Source: Baffinella frigidus
Taxonomy: Eukaryota > Cryptophyceae > Cryptomonadales > Baffinellaceae
NCBI GenBank assembly: GCA_026770585.1
Contig: MU646997.1
Span: 229,449-242,939 of the forward strand
Length of the DNA stretch: 13,491 nt
Reading direction: 5' to 3'
Shown here piece after piece: positions 1-10,000 of the stretch. Position 1 is the stretch's first letter; the number at the start of each line of letters is the position of its first letter. The notes beneath the pieces are model-generated. The model was not told the DNA's origin. It did not search any database and worked only from the letters and a program-made list of their open reading frames with translations. A program made the translations under genes and the position numbers.

Positions 1-23
1 TTTTTTTGGGGGGGGGGGGGGGG
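1..23. repeat. poly-T then poly-G run at the window edge
   Basis: Seven T followed by sixteen G. It may be a true homopolymer or an assembly or sequencing artefact at a contig end; the sequence cannot distinguish these. Confidence 0.8.
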
Positions 24-42
24 CGGGCACCTGTGTCTGGTA

Positions 43-128
43 GGCCCGCCTCGGTGGTCAGGAGGCTACCCGGCCTGCTAGACTTCGAGCACGAATTTTC
101 GTTTTGGCGCATCAACCAAATCCACAGG
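43..128 (+). CDS. possible upstream exon (exon 0) of the split gene
   Basis: An open stretch reads like protein, with LLDFEHEFSFWRINQIH near its end, in the same helical, tryptophan-bearing style as the other exons. Read through CAC AGG it would join in frame to GAG AAC ATG of exon 1. There is no GT donor: the sequence goes straight into a GGGA/GA microsatellite. The words CAGGGAGA here and CAGGAGAA at exon 1 are near-identical, so the junction could have been blurred by a duplication. It could also be a dead copy of an exon lying outside the window. The left boundary is a guess from an AG at 41-42. Confidence 0.3.
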
Positions 129-206
129 GAGAGAGAAGGAGGGAGGGAGGGAGGGAGGGAGGGAGAGGGCGAGGGAGAGAGAGAGAGAGAGGGAGGGAGG
201 GAGGAA
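129..206. repeat. GGGA / GA purine microsatellite
   Basis: About 78 bases of almost pure purine on this strand, GGGA units giving way to GA units and back. It lies between the candidate exon 0 and the first copy of exon 1 and produces spurious R/E/G-rich open frames. Confidence 0.9.
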
Positions 207-241
207 TCCAACCCCCCGCTTATCCAACCAGCCTCATGCAG

Positions 242-288
242 GAGAACATGCGGGTGATGTTCAAGGAGGAGAAAAGGAAGATGCTCGT
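242..288 (+). pseudogene. acceptor-side partial copy of exon 1
   Basis: After a CAG acceptor it reads ENMRVMFKEEKRKMLV, matching exon 1 (ENMRVKFKEEKRKMLV) almost base for base, then diverges and reaches a stop. It lies upstream of the intact exon and keeps only the 5-prime part. A GT after CTC (gttagc) could in principle act as a donor, so alternative use is not excluded. Confidence 0.75.
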
Positions 289-700
289 TAGCACCAGCAT
301 TGTATTGTAGAAATTGGGTTGGCTTGGATTCGGGGTCGGGTCGGCAAATTTGGGGAAACGAACTTTCATGCTATCGTATGCATGATATTGATGACAATAT
401 AGCATCCCCCACCCATAAGATGATACAAAACGGCGCATTTTCGTCAGTTTCCGCCCGACGAAACCCTGGCCAACCCGAATTATACAATGAACTTCTGGCG
501 CTGTTTCACTATTTTTGATGGCCAACCGATGTGCAAACCGCTCTAAGTCCACCTCCTCGGCTGCGTTGCACCCTCGTTTTACCCAAGACAAACCTGGACC
601 ACCCCTCTTTTGGCCGAAAAATCTGGAAGCCACGAATTGCTTAGGATGTCTGTCGGACTAAGATTAACCCCCTTACGCCCCCTTACACGGCAAAACCTGA
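289..700. other. intron-like sequence without recognised gene
   Basis: Unique-looking sequence between the first and second copies of exon 1. Phrases near 430-530 (GGCCAACC, fragments like CCAACCCGAA) recur near 4275-4330, suggesting a diffuse old repeat. I see no exon, RNA gene or element ends here. Confidence 0.4.
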
Positions 701-704
701 ACAG

Positions 705-782
705 GAGAACATGCGAGTGAAGTTCAAGGAGGAGAAAAGGAAGATGCTCGTCGACCTCAAATTCGAAGCCCTCCGAAACGAG
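705..782 (+). CDS. exon 1 (intact copy)
   Basis: CAG acceptor, then 26 codons: ENMRVKFKEEKRKM followed by LVDLKFEALRNE, then GAG|gtcagt. Phase 0 at both ends. It is strongly charged and probably one helix. It was chosen over five or six related copies because only this one has an acceptor, an unbroken frame and a donor together. The donor side reappears downstream around 962-1017, 1241-1262, 1304-1350 and 1613-1652, and the acceptor side upstream at 242-288. A foldback element starts 19 bases after its end. It is internal to the gene, so more coding sequence is expected upstream. Confidence 0.7.
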
Positions 783-3700
783 GTCAGTCCTAAGCCCGAA
801 ACCTAGCTCTATCCCACTTGATTTGGGCTCCCCATAAATTTGCTCCCCCCCCCATTTTACAGGTAAATTTTGACACCCCCCCATGAAATTTGCCCGTAAC
901 ATTTCGGGAGGGGCGAATTTATGGGGAGCCCAAATCCAAGTGGGACAGAGCTAGGAAACATGAAGCACGAAAATGAAGATGCTCGTCGGCCTCAAATTCG
1001 AAGCCCTCTGAAACGAGGTCAGGGGGTTTGAGGGTTTAGGTCCACTCGGTGGGCTACGAGGGTTTCGTTGACCCCGGATTCTGGGGTGTTACGTGGCCGA
1101 TTTGCATTAGAAAAACTCTAAGTTAATTATCTTCTGGTAAGTTGACTTTTGATGGAAGGTTCGTAGTCCACCGCTGGCGATGGATCTAGGGGTCATCCCT
1201 TAAGTGGCGAGTATGCGCATACGTGGTTAGGGTGTAGGGTGAAGCGCTCCGTAACGAGGGCAGAGCCCCAAACCCTGTACCCAAACTATAAGCCTAAACC
1301 CTAAGCGCAAGCTGCTCGTCCACCTCAAATTCGAAGCCCTCCGAAACGAGGTGCGAACCCCCAAAACATCAACCACTCACCCAACCCCTAAACCTAAGCC
1401 CTAAGTGGGAAATCCGCGCCAGGGCACAAGTGGCTTTTGCATACTCACTCGTTCGCGCTACAAGTGTTTTGGCGGCTCATCGTGGTACAGATTTTTGAAT
1501 CTCCGGCGGCAAACAGCTCCAATTCCCAATACTTTTGGATACAATCAACTTTACTTCTAGATCGTGTAGTAAAATTAAAAAACGTTCAAATTTCGACGTC
1601 TGACCTGGCGTGGGTGCTCGTCCACCTCAAGTTCGAAGCTCTGAGAAACGAGCTCAGTCCTGAGCCCGAACCCCGAAACCCGAGACCCGAAACCCGAAGC
1701 CCAAAACCCAAAACCTTGAATCGTGAACCTCCAGGTCAAAGCCGTCCGCTAGATGGTCTCTCAACCACACGGTGGACTACGAACCTTTCATCAAACGTCA
1801 ACTTAGAAGACAATTGACGAAGACAATTGACTTGGAAGGATTTCTCTAAAGCAAATTGGTCACGTAACGCCCCGGTCCGCGCCCTCGACTACCACTCGAG
1901 GCTAGAAATGTGACTATTTTAAAACAGGGATTCTTTTACAAGTGAAGGGGGGTAAATATGTGTAGTAAATTTCACGCAAAAAGGGGCGTTTGGTCACGTA
2001 TCTGGGGGAATTCCCCCAGATACGTGACCAAACCTGCCCGTGACTGGTACTGAATTTAGCAACCCCACATTTAAAATACTCCCACTTTCAGCCTGGAGTG
2101 GTAGGGTTGTGTTTTCAGACTTTCAACTCATCAGTTTATCAGCTTATGGCTGACATTCCTTGTTATCAGGGTTCAGGGCCTACGGTAGGCAACCCGTAAG
2201 GGCATAGGGGGGTTCCCACAGACAAGGTAACGGAAACTCGGCCCAAAATGGGCTGAAACGCCCTTCGTAGCCCGCTGCGTAGGTGGTCTAACCCCGAACC
2301 TTACACCCGAAATCAGATGAAGGCAGTGCGGGCGCTCCCATCCGAGTTCTCATCCCCTGAACCCTAAACCCTGAACACTATCATGGACCATGTTGCCTCC
2401 GAAACTGCAACTGTTAACTCCCTAAACCCTCACCCATAACCCCAACTGCCAACTCTAATGCTTACCCCGAAACCCTACGCCCCAGATGGAGGCTGTCCGG
2501 GCGCTCCCTGCGGAGTTCGGGGATTCGATCCGCCAGTTTGAGAACATGGTCGGGGAACGCGACGCCGGTACCTTAAGAGACTATTCCTAAGTTGACTCGC
2601 TTTCTTCCTCGTACAAATCTGTCAACTTTGGAGCAAGCGTGTCAACTTTGGAGGGAGAAAGAGCCCGGGGGAGGCAATTTGGTGAGACCGAATGAGCCTT
2701 TGAGACAGAGGAGTTTGGGAGCTCGATCGCCGAATTCGAAAGCATAGTCGGGGAACGCGACGCCGGTACCCCTCAAGGCTAGCAATGGGACTATTTTAAA
2801 AGTGGTGTTGTTGAATTTGTACCAGTCACGTGACCAAAACCGGATATGTGTGTGAAAATTACCACACATCGCGTCACTTGTGAAGGAATCGGGTTTTAAA
2901 ATGGTCACATTGCTAGCCTGGAGTGGCTTCCGGCGGAGTTCGGCATCTCGATCCGCGAGTTTGAGAGCATGGTCGGGGAACGTGACGCCGGTACTCCGCT
3001 CTAGGCTGTCCACTGCCTCAATTCAAAACCAGATTTGAAATTGTGTAGTAATTTCTATGTGTTTGGTCACGTGGGTACACGCTTTGTGTGTGGCCACGTG
3101 ACCGATAAATCTATGAAGAAGAAGGAAGTGTCGCTTTTGCTCAGGTCACTCACTCTCAGGTTTCGGGTATGTGGAATGAACAGGCGGTGTTTCGGGTGTA
3201 TGGCGTTAACAGTGGCGCGGGGGACGTTTCGTTTCGGCAGAGAAATCGATGAAGAAGAAAGAGCTGTCGCTGCTGCTCAAGTCAGTGGCGCTGGATCAGC
3301 AGAAGAGCTGGAGTCACGCCCTCCAGCGCCTCGTCCGCCTCTGGTACCCACCCCGTCACCTAATTTAATCTCACTGCGTGATCTCAAGGCGTCCTTCTAT
3401 AAGATTTCCGGTACAAATCCTGGGATTTCAAACCGTAAAAGTGGGAAATGGCTCCCAACGCCAAGCCAAGATGATAGGCGAAGAGTATCGATCTGGATCA
3501 GCAGAAGAGCTGGAGCCACGCCCTGCACCGCCTCGTCCGTCTCTGGTACGCCTACCAATATGTGCACCTTTGAGTGGTTAGGGGTTTGTGTTTTTGGTTT
3601 TAGTGTTGGGGGTGAAGGGTTGAGGGGGGGTGAAGGGTGGAGGGTGGAGGGTGAAGGGTGAAAGGTGAAGGGTGGAGGGTGGTGGGTGCAGGGTGGAGCA

Positions 3701-3989
3701 TGCAGGGCGAAGGGTGAAGGATGCAGGGTGAAGGGTGCAGGGTGAAGGGTGTAGGGTGTAGGGTTCAAGGTTAAGGGCTGGATCAGCAAAAGAGCTGGAG
3801 CCACGCCCTCCAGCGCCTCGTCCGCCTCTGGTACCCTACACCCTACACCCTACACCCTCAATCCTGTGTATGCGCCGGGTTTAGTGGTTAGGGGTTCAGG
3901 TTGGTCCGCCTCTGGTACGGCCTCTGTTGTTTCCTGCCCCTAAAGCCTTGACGCACGGCTCGAGAGAGAGATGATGGAGAGAGTGTGTG

Positions 3990-4022
<33 letters not shown>

Positions 4023-7000
4023 GAGAGAGAGTGATAGCGCTCCTAGGACCGCGTCTTGAATCATGAAATCGAGTGGTTTCCTGTTTGGAATCACTTGTGT
4101 CGTTGGAGTCATTTATGCCCTTGGAGCCATTCGACCCAAGACCCCTCCAACGCCTCGTCCGTCTCTGGTATCATGCATTGCGGGTTAGCTTTGATTTTCC
4201 CGACGTCGGTTCGGGAGGTCGGGGATCGGGGAAGAGACCAAAACGGGGGGAAACGTTTCCCGCCGTTTTGTGAAATTTCAGCCAACCAGAAATCTAGATG
4301 GCCGTTTCGTGACATGTTAGCCAACCCGAAATCTGGAATATTAAATATGTTTGCATGTGGCAGGACGAAGGCGACGGATATCCTGGCGGGAGTGTTCGAC
4401 GTTTCGGCCGCCAAGTACCGTGCTGAGGTACCCTCTACGTCCCTACGGGTTGCCTACCGTAGGCCCTCATCCCTACGGGTTGCCTACCCTCATCCCTACG
4501 GGTTGCCTACCGTACATCCCTACGGGTTGCCTACCGTAGGGTCGTATGTCTGAACGCTTATGGGTTATTCACGAATCCCTTCGTAGTCCGCTGTGTGGCT
4601 GGGGGGGGTGTTCGACGTTTCGGCCACCAAGTACCGCGCTGAGGTGCGTAAAGTTGACGGGTTTGTACCAGGAACCCAGGACGACAACTTAAGAATAGTC
4701 TGTTAGCTCCTCAGTCTATCTGGGCCCATAATTTTGGCGAGCCCGGGCTCGTTTCCGCTCCAAAGTTGACGGATGTGTACCGCAAAGCTAGCAAGTCAAC
4801 TTGAGAGTAGTGAGAGTAGGGTGTTGGACGTTTTCGGTACCAAGTACCGCGCTGACGTCAACGCGATGAAATGGCTCATCAGCGATGGAATAGCTCACTC
4901 AGATTTTTCTTTTTTGATTGAAATAGCTCGGCCAGATTTTCTTTGTCGATTGCAAGGTAATTCAAGATGCGGTGTTTGACTGCGGGGCCACTCGAGACTG
5001 GAAGAGGGACTATTTTAAAAGTTTCAACTTTGAAAGTCCTTTACAAGTGAAGAAAAAAAGGGGGTGTAGTAATTTTGGTACAATAGGGGCGCTTGTTCAC
5101 GGTTCCGCTCGAATTTGAGCGGGGTCGTGACCAAGCCTGCCCGTGACTGGTACTAAATTGAACAACCCCGCATTCAAAATAGTCCCACTTCCAGCCTCGA
5201 GTGGGAGGCCTAGCTCTGCCTGAATTAATTCTGGTAGGATATTCTGGGGGGGTGTTCGTTTCCGCTGCCAAGTCCCGCAAAGAGGTGCGTAACTCCGGCT
5301 CTAAGAACGACCCAATGGTTCCAGGTACGACCCTGGAATACCCTACCAAGAGCCTGGCGTGGTCACGTGTAAGCATCTTTCCAGTGCTCCGCCTAGCTCT
5401 GCTGTAGTTAATCTGGGCTCCTCATCAAATGTAGATGCACTTTATACTGTGTACGGAGTCGTGCTGCCAGCGAAACATTTGTTGTTTTGAGAGTGAAATC
5501 AGTCGTGTCCTGTGGTTTTCGTCAGCGGAATAAGTGGCGTCTTCCTGAGGAGTCTAGAAAGAAGCCTTCTTAGACTTTTAGCTTGTTGATTTCGTTGACT
5601 GATTTGTCCTGGCGAGGCCCGACAGCTGTTCTACGACTCAACCTTAAACCCTAAACCCTAAACCCTAAATCTTAAACCCTAAACCCTAAACCCTAAACCC
5701 TAAACCTTAAACCCTAAACCCTAAACCCCAAAAACCCAAACCCCAAACCCCAAACCCCAAACCCCAAACCCCAAACCCTAAACCATAAACCCTGAACCCT
5801 ACACCCCAAACCCTAAACAATAAACCCTACACCCCAAACCCTAAACCCTACACCCCAAACCCAAAACCCTAAACCCTGAACCCCAAACCCTAAACTCTGA
5901 ACCCTGAAACCTAAACCCTAAACCCTATACCGTAAACCTTACACCCTAAGCCCCAAACCCCAAACCCTAATCCCCAAACCCTAAACCCTAAACCCTACAC
6001 CCCAAACCCTGAACCCTAAACCCCAAACCCTAAACCCTAAACCCTAAACCCTAAACCCTACACCCTAAAACAGCTGTTCTACGAGAGCTGGCTCATTCTC
6101 CGCAAGCCTGCCGGCCGCATCAGGATTCGCCGGGTAAGTCAACGTGTGTAGACTTTTAGCGTGTGTGTAGACTTTTAGCGTGTTTGTAGACTTCTAGCGT
6201 GTTTGTTGACTTTTAGCGTGTTTGTTGACTTGATATTTTAGCGTGTTTGTTGACTCGATTTTCAACTCTGATTACACCGAGCAGATTCCTAGCGTTTTCT
6301 CACGTGCCGGGACAGTTGATCAACGTGTTCATCTTAAACGTGATGCGAAAATTAGCTGGAACGTGGGAAAATTCTCTGAAATATGCGAGAATTCGCTGAA
6401 ATTGAGCAGGATTTTGACTCCCGTTTCCAGTATTTTGACTTGATCATTTCCTGACGGAAGATAGTGAACAAGGCGGGCCTGAACCCTAAACCCTAACCCT
6501 AAACCCTAACCCTAAACCCTAACCCTAAATCTTAACCCTGAGCCTTAATGGGAGCAGATAATGAACAAGGCGTGCCTGAAGAGGCTGGTGAACATCTGCG
6601 CCAACTTCCGGAGACTCGAAAACTCCATTCACAAATACCGCCCCCTCCGCATCATGTTCAAATGGTGCCGAACCCTTAACCCTTAAAACCCTCAACGCAC
6701 CATAAATCCTTGCAGTTTCGGGTTCCAAGTTTCGGGGTTAGGGTTCAGGGCTTCCGAAGACTCGAGAACTCGATTCACAAATACCCCTACTCGTCATGTT
6801 CAAGAGGTGCCGGGTTTGCTGTTTTGGGTTTCGGGTTTTTTTGGGTTCATGTTGTCGTGTTGAGAGTTGAGGGCTGGGGGTTGAGGGGTTCAAGGTTAGG
6901 AGGTTGAAGATCGAAAATTATTTTCACAAATATCACTCCCCCTTCGCATCATGTTCAAGAGGTGCCGGTTTAACAGTTTACTATCTGAGCCGGAACTTTG

Positions 7001-10000
7001 AACCGGGTTAGTTAACTCGGTTTTTCGAATGGATGGACTAAAGTTCTGTAGAAGACAGGACATTCCTCACAGGTGAAACAGTTTGTGGTAATTTTCATTG
7101 AAAACAAATCGAGAATTCGCCTGGTTCAAAATTCGAGTTAGTATAGGTTTAGGTTTTGCGGCTGGAGTTTTCGGTTTTCGGTTTGCGGTTAACCCAAGGT
7201 TCCAAATGTTTCGGGTTTCGGGTTCTTGGTCTTGGGTTTCGGGTTTCAAGTTTTGGGGTCCGGAAGCTCGAGAACTCCATCCACAATTACCGCCCGCTTC
7301 GCCTCATGTTCAATATCATCTCGAAAGATAACTGAATCAGTTCCCTGTTAGCGTTTTCACTTTAATTAGGAGATCTAATTAAATTTACTGTGCCATACCT
7401 GATTTCTCCTATTCAACCTCCTATTGAAAACGAACTGATTCCTATTGAAAACGAACTGATTCAGTTATCTTCTGAGATGAAATAGGTGCGCGCGCATGGT
7501 TGGAGGTCTCGGGTTTTTGCAGTTTCTGGGGTTTGAGTTGAGGGGTGAGGGGTGAGGGGTGAGGGTTTAGGGGTGGGGTACAGGGTTTGGGGTATAGGGT
7601 ATAGGGTTAAGGCTTTGGTGATCAAGGATTAGGGTTTATGGGTGTGGGGGTTAAGGTTTGAGGTACAGGGTATAGGTTTTAAGGTTTGGGGATCGTGAAT
7701 TGAGGATCAGGGTTTATCATGGGTGTCGGTGTTTACGGTTTAAGGTTCGGGTGTGGGGTTTGGGAGTTGGGGTTTAGCGCTGATGGGTGTCAAGGTTTGC
7801 GATCCGAGCGCGGGTTGCTTGACTCTGGCGTGCAATCAGCTTCCGGTGCAGGCTCATAACATGTGAAACCCCCTAAACCCTAAATAACATGTAAAACCCC
7901 CTAAACCCTAAATAACATGTGAAACCCCCCAAACCCGAAACCCCAAACCCGAAACCCGAAACCCTAAATGTACCCGCAGCTTCCAACGATGGCTCAAGTA
8001 CGTGGAATACAACTACCAGCACGTTTCCAAGGACCTCAAGACGTCTGTGCGAAGAAGACACGAGTTGCGCGAACGCCTCGGGCAGGTCCGAATCCACTTG
8101 CTTCTGGAATGTTCTGGAATGTTTTGGAATGTTCTGGAATATTATGTGGTGGCGATCACGCTTTGCTGACGGCCACGGTGTTTCTTCTTGAACGTTCTTT
8201 GCTGACGGTCAGCGCAAGGACCTGAAGAAGGTTGTGGAGACACGAATTACGCGAATGCCTCGGACAGATTCGACAACCCACCTTCATAGGGTAACGAGCT
8301 GAAATTAGGGTAGTTAAGCCTACGGTGTTGATTTCGGTAAGCCGTAGGGCCCCTAGGCCTCGGTTTCTCATAGGAGCCCTACGGCCCACCGTATTCACCT
8401 GAAGAAGTTGATAGGCCAACGTCCTGAAAACCGAGAAGTTCGGCGTACTGTATTGCCTACGGTAGGCCGTAGGGGCCTAGGTGGGGTCCTACGAAACATT
8501 AGCTCCTAGGAGCCCTACGGCCTACCGTAGGCAATACCGTAGGCCTAACTACCCGGTTTTCAGTCCGTTACCCTATTCACAAGGTGGACTACGAACCTTT
8601 CATCAAAGGTCAACTTACCTGAAGACAATTAACTTGAAAGATTTTTTTGAGCAAATTGGTCACGTAACACCCTGGAATCAAGGGTCAGCGAAACCCTCGA
8701 AGCCCACCGTGTGGTAAAGTCTGTGCGAAGAAGATGCGCCAACGCCGTGGCCAGGTCTGAATCCTTCTCTTTCGAGATGAAATCGGTGGGGCTCTCTGTA
8801 GTTTATGTAGTCCCAAGGCTACGAAGCTCCCAGCTACAGGGTAAGGGGCTCGAAGTGATCCTCGAAAATCCGGGGAAGTTAGAACTCGGGCCCTGCTTAG
8901 TGGGGGATTCGGATGGGGCGGCTCCACACGGTGGGCTTCGAGGGTGTCGGGACTCCTAGATTTAGCGGTAACGTGACCAAAGTTGCATGAGAAATTCCTT
9001 AAAGATAACTTCCCACAGGGTGGGTTGACTTTTGATGAAAGGTCCGTAGTCCACTGTGTGGGTATGCAGTATCTGGAATATTATGTGGTAGCGTTCACGC
9101 TCCAATAGAATGCTGTGGAAGGTCCATCGAATCTCGAACGTTTTTTGCTGACGGTCCGCGATGACAGCGTTCCTTCTGAAACATTCTGGAACATTATCTG
9201 CTGACGCTGACTGCCTTGTTCGCAGTTCCTCGAAGAGTACGCCTTGAAGTCCAACAGCTCCGTCATCGTCCCGACCGCGCAGGTCTCCCCCCACACTCAT
9301 ATAATGCCACAATCTAACGCCAGCGGACCCCTTAGCCTACGGTAGGAACCCCCCCTCCTCCTACGACCTTTAAAACAAAAAGGTCTTTAAAAGTCGTAGG
9401 AGGGGGGCTCCTACCGTAGACAATCCGTAGGCTCTAAGTACCTCGCTGGCGTTAGCTTTTCGGATGACATAGGCTAACGTCCTGAAAACCGGGTAGTTAC
9501 GCCTACGGTATTGCCTGCGGTAGGCCGTAGGAGCCTGAGGGGGGTCCTACGAAACATTAGGTCCTAGGAGCCCTACGGCCTACAGTAGTCGATACCGTAG
9601 GCCTAACTACCCGGTTTTCAGTGCGTTACCCTGTAACACTGGTAGCCCGGCGTGGCCCGGGCGCGTCAAATCCCGATCTGGAGGAGGTCGCTTTGCCCAA
9701 GAGGTACTTTTCAAAATCTCTCTTGCTCTGCCATGCCACACAGCGGACTTCAAAGAGATTTTGAATAACCCCTAAGCGATAAGACCTAGGACCCTACGGT
9801 AGGCAATAGCGAAGGAACATGGGGGAGATCCTACGGATAAGGTAACGGAAAGTTGGTGGATTATCCACCGAAAATCCCTTCGTAGCCCGCTTTGTGGTTC
9901 CTATCTCAACCTCGAAACACTACTCTGAAGTGGACCAAATCTCGATTTTAGCTTTTTGGCTTTCAGGTGGGCGTTTGATTCGATTTCGAACCGTCCGGGC

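Noticed and set aside
220-633. 137-residue open frame on the minus strand
   Set aside because: It spans the exon 1 copy on the opposite strand and intron sequence, with no splice context and no recognisable domain.
3035-3661. 208-residue open frame on the plus strand
   Set aside because: It runs across exon 3 and its copies in the wrong frame and ends in the GGGTGNA array; exon 3 in the phase-compatible frame explains the coding signal better.
3397-3804. Pro/His/Thr-rich frame on the minus strand
   Set aside because: It is a direct translation of the GGGTGNA minisatellite.
4056-4553. 165-residue plus-strand frame with repeated RVAYPHPYGLPT-like motif
   Set aside because: The repeated part is the fourfold tandem repeat of the family C element; the start lies in intron-like DNA.
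7857-7940. CRISPR-like regular repeat
   Set aside because: The 28-bp units are directly adjacent with no variable spacers and are built of telomere-like sequence in a eukaryotic context.
8962-9312. 116-residue minus-strand frame
   Set aside because: It crosses a family A MITE and exon 8 in antisense; no independent support.
9640-9702. Extra exon reading NPDLEEVALPK before AG|gtactt
   Set aside because: No convincing acceptor, no echo copies, and exons 8 and 9 already join in phase without it.
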